DNA of 64,000 nt from Gordonia hydrophobica NBRC 16057 (GTDB lineage Bacteria; Actinomycetota; Actinomycetes; Mycobacteriales; Mycobacteriaceae). The translations under genes were made by a program, and so were the position numbers. The DNA lies in NCBI RefSeq assembly GCF_001592365.1, contig NZ_BCWU01000001.1, forward strand, positions 620,001 through 684,000. Reading direction: 5' to 3'. Shown one piece after another: positions 28,366 through 37,966 of the stretch (within the stretch, counting starts at the first letter, position 1; each line of letters begins with the position of its first letter). The notes beneath the pieces are model-generated. The model was not told the DNA's origin, ran no database searches, and saw only the letters and a program-made list of their open reading frames with translations.

Positions 28366-29522
28366 TGGCGTGGCTCCGCAAACACAAGATCATGATCGGC
28401 AACCTCGGGCTGGTCGTGGTGATGCTGGTCGGTCTGGCGTTCCTGGCGTTCAACAGCCTCAGCTGGCGACCCTGGCAGACGACGTACGACGTCACCGTGC
28501 ACTTCCCGGTGTCCGGTGGACTGCAGGACACCAGCAAGGTGATGCTCCGCGGCTCGCAGATCGGCGATGTCGAGACCATTCAGGTGACGCCGAAGAGCGT
28601 CGACGTGGTGCTGCGGCTGCGCAAGGACTTTCCCATCAATAAGAAGTCCACGTTCTCTGCGTTGGGCCTGTCCGCGGCGGGGGAGCAGTACGTCAATGTC
28701 ACTCCCACCACGGATCAAGGGCCGTATCTGGGCCACGGCGATGTGATCGAGGTCGGACAGACTCACGTGACGGCGCCATTCCCCGGCATGCTGCAGTCGG
28801 CGCTGGACGTCATCGGTCAGATCGACGCACCCAAGTTGACGGCTACGCTCAAGGAGCTGGAAGTCGGTCTCAACGACCGAGGCCCCAATCAACTCAAGTC
28901 CATCTTCCACTCGGGCGGCGTGATCTTCTCCGACCTCGCCAAGGTGCTGCCGCAGACCACCAAGCTGATTCAGAACTCGGGCACCATCCTGAAGACGACC
29001 GCCGACATTCAGCCTGATCTCGATGCACTGGTCACCGGTGTCGACGCGGTGTTCAACCAAGCCGTCGCCGCCGACAAGGAATTGCGCAGTCTGCTCGGCA
29101 ACGGGCCGGGACAGATGACGAGTCTGACCGGTTCGTTGGCGACGATCACCGATCCGCTCTCCGACGTCCTGACGCAGTTCCTGGACGTCGCGAGGCAGGG
29201 CGCCCTGCGCGCGCCGGCACTGGCGACGCTGTTCCCCTCGATCCGTGACGGATCGATTCAGGGGCAGAAGATGTTCCATGACGGCGCCTGGTGGGCGTTG
29301 GCGTCCCTCTACCCGCGGCCGTCGTGCAACTACAGTCTCTCGCCCGTCCGACCGACGAAGATCCTGGAACTCGCGGTTCCGAAGAATCTGTACTGTGTGA
29401 CCGAGGATCCGACCCTCCAGACGCGCGGATCCGCCAACGCTCCGCGGCCGAAGGGCGACGACACAGCGGGACCGCCGCCGAACTACGATCCGAACGCGAG
29501 AACGGTTCCACTCGACAAGTGA
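28362..29522 (+). CDS. mceF: Mce family protein MceF
   Basis: A 386-aa last Mce subunit. Transmembrane helix at about 12-32, MCE domain at about 40-115 (TYDVTVHFPVSGGLQDTSKVMLRGSQIGDVETI), helical region to about 310, and the family end WWALASLYPRPSCNYSLSPVRP followed by a disordered proline-rich tail. The ATG at 28362 overlaps the mceE stop (ATGA); a longer in-frame extension to 28173 lies inside mceE and is rejected. The next gene starts 10 bp downstream, behind AAGGACG. Confidence 0.92.
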   Translation: MMAWLRKHKIMIGNLGLVVVMLVGLAFLAFNSLSWRPWQTTYDVTVHFPVSGGLQDTSKVMLRGSQIGDVETIQVTPKSVDVVLRLRKDFPINKKSTFSALGLSAAGEQYVNVTPTTDQGPYLGHGDVIEVGQTHVTAPFPGMLQSALDVIGQIDAPKLTATLKELEVGLNDRGPNQLKSIFHSGGVIFSDLAKVLPQTTKLIQNSGTILKTTADIQPDLDALVTGVDAVFNQAVAADKELRSLLGNGPGQMTSLTGSLATITDPLSDVLTQFLDVARQGALRAPALATLFPSIRDGSIQGQKMFHDGAWWALASLYPRPSCNYSLSPVRPTKILELAVPKNLYCVTEDPTLQTRGSANAPRPKGDDTAGPPPNYDPNARTVPLDK

Positions 29523-29532
29523 TGAAGGACGA

Positions 29533-30318
29533 ATGAGTTCAGCTGACGACAAGGACACATCGGACACGGGGTCCGAGAGCGTCGACGAGACAGTAGTGGA
29601 TCTGGAGAACACAGGTTCGGGCGAGACAGTGGACGACGCCGTCGACGACCGGTCCGACGCGTCGGCCGCCGATTCCAAGAATGCGGAGAAGCGCGCCGCA
29701 CGCCAGGCGAAGAAGGAGTCGTCGAAAGACGCCCAGGTCACCATCCCGGTGCGCGCGCTGAAGCAGTTCGGGCTGGCGATCGTGGCCATCGCAGCAGTAG
29801 TCGCCATCGCCTTGAGCATCTTCCAAGTGGTGGAGAAGAACAAGCAGCTCGACGCCTTCACCGACAGCAAATCGGCAGCGGCGCACTTCATCGAGACCTA
29901 CTTCAACGCCATGGGGGGAGCCAATGCGACGCCGGAATCGCTCCGCAACGCAGTCGGTCCGCTGAGCACCGGCGAGTTCAAAGAACGACTCGGCTCGGAC
30001 GCCGTCGTCAGCACCGACTTCATGAAGCAGAACAAAGTCGAGAACATGAAGACGACGGTCACGTCGTCGATGGTCGAATCCTTCGACGCCGATCGTTCCA
30101 CCGTCGTCCTGGGCGTCGACATCACCGGAACCAGCGCGGCGAGCGCGACCCCGGCCAGCCAAGCCGTCCTGCTCCAGGTGGAGATGGCGAAGGTGGACGG
30201 CGAGTGGCTGGTCAGCAGCATCGGTGCCGGCCCCGGCATCACCGTCGGCGCACAACAGGGGCAGCCTGCACCACCAGACACGACGACTGCTCCGGCTCCG
30301 GCTCCGGCCACGCCTTAG
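29533..30318 (+). CDS. Mce-associated membrane protein (Mas/Mam type)
   Basis: A 261-aa protein. The first 70 residues are a charged, mostly acidic cytoplasmic region, then one transmembrane helix (about 78-100, GLAIVAIAAVVAIALSIFQVV), then a periplasmic NTF2-like domain (about 105-240). This matches the Mce-associated proteins encoded at the end of mce operons (for example next to mce1F and mce4F), which help to stabilise the complex. The tail is proline/alanine/threonine-rich. Usually two such genes follow mceF; only one is present here. Start ATG 29533. Confidence 0.85.
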   Translation: MSSADDKDTSDTGSESVDETVVDLENTGSGETVDDAVDDRSDASAADSKNAEKRAARQAKKESSKDAQVTIPVRALKQFGLAIVAIAAVVAIALSIFQVVEKNKQLDAFTDSKSAAAHFIETYFNAMGGANATPESLRNAVGPLSTGEFKERLGSDAVVSTDFMKQNKVENMKTTVTSSMVESFDADRSTVVLGVDITGTSAASATPASQAVLLQVEMAKVDGEWLVSSIGAGPGITVGAQQGQPAPPDTTTAPAPAPATP

Positions 30319-30344
30319 GAGTATGGGTGTTTCCCTCGTCTGCT

Positions 30345-30529
30345 CGTGAAGGGGTTGCGCCCGCGTAGGGAGGGCGGAGTGGTCACGCCCGCGTGGGGAG
30401 CGGCGTGAAGGGTTACGCCCGCGCGGGGACGGCGGAGTGGTCACGCCGCCTCGGCAGTCCTCGCTCCTCGGCTAGCGCCTCGTCCCTGCGGAGAGCTCGG
30501 CGGTCGTGACCACTCCGCCGTCCCCGCGC
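30345..30529. repeat. Repeat cluster with 25-bp perfect inverted repeat between convergent genes
   Basis: Two degenerate direct copies of a unit of about 57 bp (around 30345-30402 and 30404-30455) share CGTGAAGGG, a CGCCCGCG core and GGCGGAGTGGTCACG. The second copy carries a 25-bp arm at 30421-30445 whose perfect reverse complement is at 30505-30529, 59 bp away. The element looks like a REP/BIME-type intergenic repeat. It lies between the mce operon and the convergent HNH gene, and an RNA copy would form a long hairpin from either strand, so it can serve as a bidirectional terminator. The remaining bases of the 30319-30560 gap show nothing else. Confidence 0.7.
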
Positions 30530-30560
30530 TGCTTCCTGCGTCGTACGGTTTACGCTGTGG

Positions 30561-31913
30561 TTACGCTGCCGCTGTTGGTGCTGCGGTCATAGTCCGTCTC
30601 GCGTTGGAGCGAATCGGTTCGCGCTGGCGGTCCGGGTTCGCTTGGTCGAGGGGTGGGCGGAACCAGGGGTGGCGGTCGTGGCCGATGAACACTTCCCAGC
30701 CGGTTTGGTGGATCAGGGTGTGGTGCATGCGGCAGAGGAGGACGCAGTTGTCGATCGCGGTGTCGCCGCCTTCGGACCAGGGTGTGCAGTGGTGGGCGTC
30801 GGTCCAGGAGATCGGGCGTCCGCAGCCTGGGAAGGCGCAGCCTCGGTCGCGGGCTTCCAGCGCCCGCCGCAGGCCGGCAGTCACCAAGCGGTGCTCCCGG
30901 CCGACGTCCAGCGGTGCGGAGTTCTGGTCGAGGATCACTCGGCGCATCGCGGCTTCGCAGAGGACCAGTCCGACGGTCGCGGGGGAGACCGGGCCGGTGA
31001 AACCGAGCGAGGCGACCTGCGACGAGCTTCCAGCTGCACTGCTGTCACCACACTGGGTCGGAACGATCATCGTGACGTGCGGAAGAACCCCTCCCGAGAC
31101 GGTCGGCCGCTCCTTCCCGCTGAGGTAGGTGCGAATGACCTGCGCGAGAGCATCAGCGCGACGTTGCTGAGCGGTGCGTGGATCGCGTGAGCCGTCGGGC
31201 TGCGGGATCGGTTTGCAGAGCGGGTCGAGCGCCTGGTTCAGTTCTTCGCCGGTCAGTGCGTCCAGATCGAGGGTGCCGGTGGTGCGGCCGTCGTCCCCGG
31301 TCACCAGCGTCATCTCGTTGAGATCGGGGTTTTCGGCGACCGGTACCGCGTCAGGGTCGGTCTCGTCGATCTCCGGCTGCCATTCCAGGGCGAGTTCCCG
31401 AGCCCGCTGGGACACATCGGCCGGGGTGACCTGGCAGGACAGTCGCCGAGCCAGATCCGCGCGTCGATCCTCATCCAGTGGAACCCGCTTGCCCACGAAG
31501 GTGATGCCTTTGCCGATGGCGTCGAGTTGTTCGATCGGGACGCCGCCGGTTCGTGCGTGCACCATCACGCCCGGCATTGTGTGCGCGGCGTGCCCGGTCC
31601 GCGCGTATCGATGGGCGGCTGCCGGCGTGATGCCGAGTTGCTTGAGGAGGTCGGTGCTGGTTTTGACCCGTTTCCGAGCCGGCAGTCCGGCCCGGCCGGC
31701 GGCGTCGGTCAACCCCGACATCGCCGTCCCAGCGAGATTGACCACCCGGGTCAATTGCACCATGGTCTGTCCGATGACAGCGTCATCGAACCCGACCGGC
31801 GAAGGACTCGCGCACAAGGATGCGAGTTCTCCTCCGGGCGCAGCGAGGGTGGGTGGGCTGAGCGCTTCGATGAGCGCGTCAGCGAATTCAGTGATGACGT
31901 CGACAATGGCCAT
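30561..31913 (-). CDS. DUF222/13E12 repeat-family HNH endonuclease domain protein
   Basis: A 450-aa protein. The N-terminal two thirds are the DUF222 domain common in actinobacteria and multiplied in many genomes (13E12 repeat family of M. tuberculosis). The C-terminal HNH nuclease motif spans 359-398: C359-x4-C364, catalytic H374/H375, N389, C394 and H398. The CxxxxC and CxxHH cysteines may hold a structural zinc. DNA cutting has rarely been shown for these proteins; a mobile or selfish history is suspected. The start is the ATG at 31913 behind AGGGGGAT; upstream in-frame sequence to 32087 is not family-like. It faces the mce operon. Confidence 0.88.
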   Translation of the reverse strand: MAIVDVITEFADALIEALSPPTLAAPGGELASLCASPSPVGFDDAVIGQTMVQLTRVVNLAGTAMSGLTDAAGRAGLPARKRVKTSTDLLKQLGITPAAAHRYARTGHAAHTMPGVMVHARTGGVPIEQLDAIGKGITFVGKRVPLDEDRRADLARRLSCQVTPADVSQRARELALEWQPEIDETDPDAVPVAENPDLNEMTLVTGDDGRTTGTLDLDALTGEELNQALDPLCKPIPQPDGSRDPRTAQQRRADALAQVIRTYLSGKERPTVSGGVLPHVTMIVPTQCGDSSAAGSSSQVASLGFTGPVSPATVGLVLCEAAMRRVILDQNSAPLDVGREHRLVTAGLRRALEARDRGCAFPGCGRPISWTDAHHCTPWSEGGDTAIDNCVLLCRMHHTLIHQTGWEVFIGHDRHPWFRPPLDQANPDRQREPIRSNARRTMTAAPTAAA

Positions 31914-32672
31914 GGCAATCCCCCTTGCCCTTGGTGGCGAACGCGACCCGATGCGGGTCGCGATTCTGGCTGGGCCCGCTCCGATGGGGAACGCACCCGA
32001 AATGTGTAGCGGGCATCGCCTCCGGCCCGGGATCACCGAGCACGAGAGGGCGGGTGCGCCGCTGACGGTGGACAACACGCACGACACCGAACCCGACGCA
32101 AGCAGTCACCCCCGTCGCCAGACCCACCCGACCCCGAGGAGACAGGGTGGTCTGGCGACGTCGCAGGACAGGCCGCCGACCCGAAGGCCCAGCACTAGAT
32201 CGTCCGCATCGCCGGGCCCCAACCCAAGGGGCCGACTCGAGAAGCGACTCCAACCCAAGGAGCCCGACCCGAGGAGTGACTCCAACCCAAGGAGCCGACT
32301 CACGGCGATTCGGCGTCGATCCGCATAAACCCCTGCCGGCCGAACCCTCGAACCGACGGCGGTCCTGCTTCCGTGCGCACCCACCGACCACCCCTTAAAG
32401 CCCCTTGCTACGGAAGCAGTCCGTGTCGCCTGTGCGCGACGGCTATGAAGTTCTCAAACAACACGAAACGACCTTCCAGTCATCCCGATCAAGCTGTACA
32501 AACTATGATATAGAACACATATGCAGAAAACAAGTGTTCGAAACAGCGATGCGAACAGTCCCGTCGTAGTCGTCGTATATCGTCGGTCCTACGAGCGGTG
32601 GTCGGCGTGTTCGGGCACAGCCCGACGGTGGTCGCGGACCGCCCAGGGACAGGTGGTCATCGCCAGCGAGCG
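31914..32672. other. Gene-free 0.76-kb stretch with short tandem repeats and an AT-rich end
   Basis: No convincing gene is present; all frames here lack family similarity and normal codon bias. Three imperfect tandem units beginning AACCCAAGG are at 32221, 32252 and 32284 (spacing 31 and 32 bp, each with GGCCGACTC/GAGCCGACTC). Bases about 32435-32580 are far richer in A+T than the rest of the window and contain GAACAC (32513-32518) and GTGTTC (32533-32538) as an inverted repeat. The left part supplies the promoter and ribosome site of the HNH gene; the rest may be the remnant of an inserted element. Confidence 0.55.
32221..32306. repeat. Three 31-32-bp tandem repeats
   Basis: Units start at 32221, 32252 and 32284, sharing AACCCAAGGRGCC and an ACTC(C) end. 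They are adjacent, with no spacers between, so this is not a CRISPR array. Confidence 0.7.
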
Positions 32673-35003
32673 TCAGAGTCCGTCGCTGGTCATTCGCTCA
32701 AGCAATGCGAGTGGACGGTCGGACAGCAGGTCTTCGGCGGTCACGGTGCCGCTGAACGCATTCCCAGTGAAGGCGTCGAGCCAATCGCCGCGCGGGAGCA
32801 CGATCTGCGCTTTGGTGCGGATCGCCGGATCGGTGAACATCAGGGCCAGGCGCACCGTGACCACGACGACGGCGGGATCGTCGCCGCGACCGCGTGCGAA
32901 CGCGCAGACGTGGTCGGTGGCAGCGCCCTTGAGCGTGATGTTGAGGTAGCTGCTGCCGGCGACGAAGGCTGCCGGATGTCGACGACGGACCTCGAGGCAC
33001 GTCTGGACCACGCGTGCCTTCGGATGGTCCAGTGAGCGGGTGTAGTCGACCGGGCGTCGATTGTCCGGGTCGGTCAGCGAGTAATTCCACCACTGGGTGC
33101 CCTGATAGATGTCGCCGACGCCCGGCAGCAGCAACGACAACGCCTTGCGGGAGAGTGCCTCCGCCTGACCGGCGTCCGCGATGAGCTCGACGAACGACGT
33201 GATGACGTCGGCCGCCTCACCGGACTGCAGATCGGCGAGCCACCGCTGGACGGACTCCTCGGCGGAGACGTCGACGGCGGTCCATGACGAGACGAGACCG
33301 CCTTCGCGCATCGCCTTACGGGCATACTCGGTGAGCCGCGCGGACAACTCGGGCGTCGGTCGACCGTCATCCGGCCAGACGCCGACCAGATTCTGCAGCA
33401 GCAGATAACAGACCAGCGGGTGCGGCGGCGGGTGCAGGCGCCACAGGCGGTCGACGACGATCCGCCAGCGCTGCGGAGTCTGCGCGATCACCGCGATCCG
33501 TGCGCGGACATCCTCGCTGCGCTTGGTGTCGTGGGTCGAGAGCGCGACCATCGAGCGCGGCCAGGTGGCGGCACGACGGCGAGCACGCTCGACGAAATCG
33601 GTGCGGTTGATCGCGGGTTCCAGCGGAAGGCATCCGAGCTCCTGGCTCGAGATGAGCCGCGCCGTGCGGTGGAAACCGACGTCCTCGACACCTTTGCCGT
33701 AGACGGCGGCGACGGCTTCGCCGATCCGGCCGAGTGCTTCGCGTGCGCTGTCGGGGTCGCGGAAAGCCGCCCCGAGGACGGCGAAACCAGGGGTGAGCGA
33801 CGGGTATTCGTGCGCCAGCGCATCGATGCCCACGAGGACGGCGTCCCGCAGAGCGGGATAGTCGGGACGGCCTACCGGGCACGCGCAGATGAACAGGGAG
33901 GCAGCCTTCTGAATCGCGTGCGGCGCCACCTCGGGTGCGGTCGCGGTCAGGAGGTCGGCGACTCGCTGGATCCGGTCAGGGAGTTGATCGACGAGGACGG
34001 CTTGCTTCACGTCGCGCGCGCGACGCAGGACTGCGTCCCCATCGCCCTCGATTCCGGTGATGGCGCGGAACGTCTCCTCCAGCTCGATGGCTCCGGTCGG
34101 TGCAGTGAAGCGCGCCTCGATCAACTGCAGCTGGTCGTATCCGGTGGTGCCGTCGACGGGAAGCAGTGGATCGAGCTCCTCGCCGCTCGAGAGCCCCTTC
34201 TCGATGTAGAGGAGTCGGTCCGGTCCCAGATCGGCGCGCAGTCGACGCAGGTAGCTGATGGGATCGGCCAGGCCGTCGACGTGATCGACGCGGACACCGT
34301 CGACCAGATCGTCGGCGATCAGCTCGCGCAACCAGGCGTGCGTCGCATCGTAGACTTCGGGAACGTCCTGGCGCAGTGCTGCGAGCCCGTTCACGGCCAG
34401 AAAGCGCCGGTAGCCGACACGCCGACTGTCGTGGGGGACCAGGCGATAATGCTGCAGCCGGTGCACGGCGAGCGCGGTGTCGCCCGGCGACCACGTTCCC
34501 GGCGCCGTCGGCAGCACGATGTCGCCCAGGACCAGATGGCCCTGGTCGTCGAGTGCGAGCCGTTCCAGATCGTCTTCGCTGCCCAGATACGGCAGATTGA
34601 TGAGACCGTCGGAGTGCTGCGCGTCGAGGTCGAAGAACGTTGCGTACGGCGACGCCGGACCGCGAGTGAGGACGTCGGTCCACCAGGGATTGTGCTCAGG
34701 ATCGGCGACCCCGACGTGATTCGGCACGATGTCGACGATGATGCCGATGCCCACCGCTCGAGCGTGTTCGCGGAGCAGTCGGTAGCCGTCGGCTCCGCCG
34801 AGCACGTCCGAGATGCGCGCCGGAGGACACCAGTCGTACCCGTGCTGGGAACCGGGCATCGCGGCCAGGATGGGGGACAGGTACAGGTGGCTGATGCCCA
34901 ATTCGCACAGGTGCTGCAGAATTCCGGTGACCTCCGCGAAGGTGAACGCAGGTGTCAGTTGAACGCGATAGGTGGCGACCGGGTCGACGGGTATCCCGGA
35001 CAT
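32673..35003 (-). CDS. treY: Maltooligosyltrehalose synthase
   Basis: A 776-aa GH13 enzyme that turns the reducing end of maltodextrins into a terminal alpha-1,1-linked trehalose. Motifs: DIVPNHVGV (about 91-99, region I), DGVRVDHVDGLADP with nucleophile D240 (region II), LLYIEKGLSSGEEL with acid/base E268 (region III) and STHDTKRSEDVRAR (region IV). The product is normally released by TreZ, and debranching is by TreX; neither gene is in the window, so this treY is alone. It follows the acyltransferase by 28 bp and is likely in one transcript with it. Start ATG 35003. Confidence 0.93.
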   Translation of the reverse strand: MSGIPVDPVATYRVQLTPAFTFAEVTGILQHLCELGISHLYLSPILAAMPGSQHGYDWCPPARISDVLGGADGYRLLREHARAVGIGIIVDIVPNHVGVADPEHNPWWTDVLTRGPASPYATFFDLDAQHSDGLINLPYLGSEDDLERLALDDQGHLVLGDIVLPTAPGTWSPGDTALAVHRLQHYRLVPHDSRRVGYRRFLAVNGLAALRQDVPEVYDATHAWLRELIADDLVDGVRVDHVDGLADPISYLRRLRADLGPDRLLYIEKGLSSGEELDPLLPVDGTTGYDQLQLIEARFTAPTGAIELEETFRAITGIEGDGDAVLRRARDVKQAVLVDQLPDRIQRVADLLTATAPEVAPHAIQKAASLFICACPVGRPDYPALRDAVLVGIDALAHEYPSLTPGFAVLGAAFRDPDSAREALGRIGEAVAAVYGKGVEDVGFHRTARLISSQELGCLPLEPAINRTDFVERARRRAATWPRSMVALSTHDTKRSEDVRARIAVIAQTPQRWRIVVDRLWRLHPPPHPLVCYLLLQNLVGVWPDDGRPTPELSARLTEYARKAMREGGLVSSWTAVDVSAEESVQRWLADLQSGEAADVITSFVELIADAGQAEALSRKALSLLLPGVGDIYQGTQWWNYSLTDPDNRRPVDYTRSLDHPKARVVQTCLEVRRRHPAAFVAGSSYLNITLKGAATDHVCAFARGRGDDPAVVVVTVRLALMFTDPAIRTKAQIVLPRGDWLDAFTGNAFSGTVTAEDLLSDRPLALLERMTSDGL

Positions 35004-35031
35004 GGCCCTCCTTCGGTTCAGCGCGTTGGCG

Positions 35032-37191
35032 TCAGGGGACTTCCGGGCCGGTCCACCCGAGGGCGGCGGCCAACTGGCGGGACAGCTCGTGCGTCAATGT
35101 CCGCACGTAGGGCGTACTCAGGTGGTGGAAGTCCTTGTACACGATGATGTTACCGACGACGGCCGGGCAGAAGTCGGCTGTGCAGACGCCGTTGGAGAGG
35201 TCCAACGGATGGAACAGTGGATTCGTCGCGGCGACGGCCTGCGCCGGATCCACCGGGTTTAAGGCGCTGGCGCGTACGGTTCCGCAGGTGGTCGCACTGC
35301 CGCCGCCGGCGAGGCATTCGGGGGTGTTGATCGGACGCTTGTCCTTGTGCGGCCACGGCGTGTCGCGGATGCCGACGACGGGGATGCCCGCGCCGGTCAG
35401 CTCGTCGAAGATCGCCAGGTAACCCGCGGGCACATGATCGGCAGGCCCGTCGGGGTCCGGACGCGTCGAATTGGTGAAGACCGCATCGGGGCGCGTCCGG
35501 AGGATGTCGTCCATCACCGCGCGGACCCAGGTGCGGCACTCCGGATAGGGCGTCCCCTCCAGTCGGGTCGGCATCTCCTCGCCGGTCAGCGGGCAACCCA
35601 TCTTCAGATAGGTGACGATCCTGAATCCGTTGCGTCGGCCGATCGCGTCGAGCGCGCCGATCCACATCTCGGCGTGCGACCCGCCGGCGACCGCGATGGT
35701 CTTGCCGCCGTTCGGGTCTCCGTACACGCCGACGGTGGGTGTGGTTGCGGCGAAATCGCTCATGAACCCGTCCCGCCCGGTCTGCGGCAGATCCTGTGCC
35801 ATCGCGAGCGGCGTCGGCTGCGGATCCAGCGCCGGCACCGGAGCGCCGTCGAGGAGTGCACGCGCACCGGGGTACAGGGCCGGATCCAGATCGGTGGTGT
35901 CGACGGCGACGTCGAGCATGTGCCGGTCCCACGCCTTGATGCCGCCGGCCGTAGCACCGGACGCGAGGACGAGGACCACGGTCAGGGCAGCGGTATATGT
36001 GACGCGGGGGTGTGCAGGCCACCGCAGGTGTGCCATGGACGAGCGCCCGCCGCCACGCAGCGGGTCCTCGATGTAGCGCTTCGTGAGCCACGCCAGCCCG
36101 ATCGAGACCAGGAGAATACCGGTGCCCTCGAGAACGTTCGCGTGGTCGATTCCCCGCCACGTGAGGTAGAAGATCAGCAGCGGCCAGTGAATCAAGTACA
36201 GGGAGTAGGACAGGCTGCCGAGCCACACCGACCGTTTACTCGCCAGGATCTGGTTGACCCGGGGCAGTGACTGATCGGGGGCGGTGTTGCCGGACCAGAT
36301 CACCAGCAGAGTGGCGCCGACCGGCACCCACGCGAGGGCGGCCGGATAGCTGGCCACACCGTCGATCCACCAGCCGCAGGTCGCGATCAGGATCAGTGCG
36401 ATCACGGTCATCGCCCCCCGGATGCGGACGCCGACGCGCCAGGTGGGCATCCAGATCGCGAGGAGGCCGCCGACCAGCGGCTCCCAGAGTCGCGAGAGGG
36501 TGTCGTAGTAGTTGTACGGCTGGTCGATGTGCAGGCGATGCTGTGCCCACGCGAACGAGGCGAGGGCGGTGCCGCCGACCACCACGGCGAAGATCGCGCG
36601 AATGACACGGGGTTGAGTCAGCCCCTCGTACCGGCGGCCTAGGAGCTTGATGAGACCGGCCACGGTGAGCAGCACGATCAGGGCGCCGACGAAGAACTGT
36701 CCCTGCATCGACATCGACCACAGGTGCTGCAGCGGGCTGTTCGCGGAGCTCGCGGCGAGGTAGTCCTGCGAGTTCTTGGCGAGGTAGTAGTTCTGGTAGT
36801 ACAGGGCGCTGGCGACGATCTCGCGACCGATGTTCTGCCAGCGCGTCTGTGTGACGATCGCGATCGTCAGGACGCCGACGACGATCAGCAGGGTGTAGAG
36901 CGCGGGGAGCAGCCGCCGGAACAGTCGCTGCAACCTCGGCCACGGCGACACCGTCTCGCCGAACCCGATGCGGGCGGACTGTGCGTGGATGGTGTGCCGG
37001 ACCAGGGAGCCGACGAAGAAGTATCCGGACAGGGTCAAGAAGACGTCGACGCCGCCGGAGACGCGGCCGAACCACACGTGGAAGCACGCGACGAGTGCGA
37101 TGGCGATGCCGCGGAGACCGTCCAGGTCGGTGCGGTACGCGGGGGCCGCAGCCGTGGACGGCGTGGCATCACCTGTGGTCGGAGCGGACAC
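35032..37191 (-). CDS. Membrane acyltransferase (OafA/YrhL type) with C-terminal SGNH domain
   Basis: A protein of about 719 aa. The acyltransferase-3 domain (about 20-400) has roughly ten transmembrane helices and starts with the classic motif [20 protein letters not shown]. The C-terminal extracellular SGNH-like domain (about 500-719) shows [11 protein letters not shown] and a DFHHLS end matching the Asp/His block. Such fusions O-acetylate cell-surface glycans. The start is the GTG at 37191 (GTGAGAAC in front); a frame up to 37284 would run into the tetR gene. The neighbouring treY suggests a carbohydrate context, but the substrate is unknown. Confidence 0.85.
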   Translation of the reverse strand: MSAPTTGDATPSTAAAPAYRTDLDGLRGIAIALVACFHVWFGRVSGGVDVFLTLSGYFFVGSLVRHTIHAQSARIGFGETVSPWPRLQRLFRRLLPALYTLLIVVGVLTIAIVTQTRWQNIGREIVASALYYQNYYLAKNSQDYLAASSANSPLQHLWSMSMQGQFFVGALIVLLTVAGLIKLLGRRYEGLTQPRVIRAIFAVVVGGTALASFAWAQHRLHIDQPYNYYDTLSRLWEPLVGGLLAIWMPTWRVGVRIRGAMTVIALILIATCGWWIDGVASYPAALAWVPVGATLLVIWSGNTAPDQSLPRVNQILASKRSVWLGSLSYSLYLIHWPLLIFYLTWRGIDHANVLEGTGILLVSIGLAWLTKRYIEDPLRGGGRSSMAHLRWPAHPRVTYTAALTVVLVLASGATAGGIKAWDRHMLDVAVDTTDLDPALYPGARALLDGAPVPALDPQPTPLAMAQDLPQTGRDGFMSDFAATTPTVGVYGDPNGGKTIAVAGGSHAEMWIGALDAIGRRNGFRIVTYLKMGCPLTGEEMPTRLEGTPYPECRTWVRAVMDDILRTRPDAVFTNSTRPDPDGPADHVPAGYLAIFDELTGAGIPVVGIRDTPWPHKDKRPINTPECLAGGGSATTCGTVRASALNPVDPAQAVAATNPLFHPLDLSNGVCTADFCPAVVGNIIVYKDFHHLSTPYVRTLTHELSRQLAAALGWTGPEVP

Positions 37192-37249
37192 GTTCTCACT
37201 TCGGGTCGGGGCTGTGGGGGCACCCGGGGCGGGTGACCGCCCTCGTAAT

Positions 37250-37816
37250 CTACGTGGACTGCGCTTCCGCGCGAAATCTCGCACCGTCCAGAATCACGGC
37301 AAGCGCGGCCTCGAACTCGTCGTCGAACAGGCGGCCGGACGGACCGGTGACGCCGAGTCGCTCCATCTGCGTGCGGGTCTGCTCCTCGATCGTCAGACCG
37401 ATCGTCAGCTGGCAGATCGCCGTGGCGAGGCCGTCGGCCACTCGCTGCGGGAGTCCGCCACCGACGGCGACGGCGGCGATCGACGACTCCATGCCGCGCT
37501 CGGCCAGGCCGGACGCCCACGCCGACGACACCACTTCGGCGCTGTCGGGCACGGACAGCAGCGCCGCGCGCAGGTCGGTCGCCAGACGGTGCACATCGGT
37601 GAGCCAGTCGATGTCCGGTATCGGCCCCGGGATGGTCGTCAGGATGTCGTCGGCCAGCGCGGCCAGCATCGTCTGCTTGTTGGGAAAGTGCCAGTACAGG
37701 GCGTTGGGACGGACGCCCAGTTCGGTCGCCAGTCGCCGCATCGTGAGGTCGGCGAGGCTGTGGTCGGCCAGGATGTCGCGCGCCGCGGCCAGGATGTCGG
37801 CCCTCGTATTGCTCAC
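37250..37816 (-). CDS. bioQ: TetR-family repressor, BioQ-like
   Basis: A 188-aa TetR regulator. The N-terminal helix-turn-helix (about 24-48) contains [27 protein letters not shown]. The C-terminal ligand domain has no assigned ligand. It is divergent from the biotin operon, with 150 bp between starts, and the gap holds two palindromes of the pattern TGNAC-N3-GTNCA. This is the arrangement of BioQ in Corynebacterium and Mycobacterium, which represses the bio genes, so BioQ is the likely identity. The gene symbol rests on context and operator pattern, not on a sequence comparison I could run. Confidence 0.8.
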   Translation of the reverse strand: MSNTRADILAAARDILADHSLADLTMRRLATELGVRPNALYWHFPNKQTMLAALADDILTTIPGPIPDIDWLTDVHRLATDLRAALLSVPDSAEVVSSAWASGLAERGMESSIAAVAVGGGLPQRVADGLATAICQLTIGLTIEEQTRTQMERLGVTGPSGRLFDDEFEAALAVILDGARFRAEAQST

Positions 37817-37858
37817 GGCGTCACCCTATCCGAGTCCGAAAAGCCGGCGACGTCGCAG

Positions 37859-37899
37859 CCCTGTACGACGTACAGGGTCATCCTGTACGGTGTTCAAGA
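37859..37899. promoter_or_regulatory. Two BioQ-type operators between bioQ and bioA
   Basis: Site 1 (37859-37877) is the perfect palindrome CCCTGTACGACGTACAGGG: TGTAC-GAC-GTACA core with 3-bp centre. Site 2 (37881-37899) is imperfect: TGTAC-GGT-GTTCA. The centres are 22 bp apart, two helical turns, so two dimers would bind the same face of the DNA. Known BioQ sites have the same TGAAC-N3-GTT(A/C) layout. The divergent promoters should overlap them, giving repression of both bioQ and bioA. Confidence 0.8.
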
Positions 37900-37966
37900 A
37901 TCTCCTGGACAGTGTCTAGGAGAGGGTCGTGATGCGGGCGGGGCTGAGACAGAACAGGAGACCGGT

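Noticed and set aside
27507..29891. A 794-residue open frame on the minus strand across mceE-mceF
   Set aside because: It lies antisense to genes with clear Mce domains and has no family similarity; long antisense frames are normal at this GC content.
32221..32306. CRISPR or integron-like repeats
   Set aside because: Only three imperfect units without spacers, and no cas or integrase genes.
32440..32560. LexA/SOS box in the GAACAC-GTGTTC inverted repeat
   Set aside because: The spacing between half-sites (14 bp) does not fit the actinobacterial SOS box, where they are separated by about 4 bp.
32521..32949. A 142-residue plus-strand frame starting in the AT-rich block
   Set aside because: It runs into treY antisense and its composition is not gene-like; no ribosome site and no family match.
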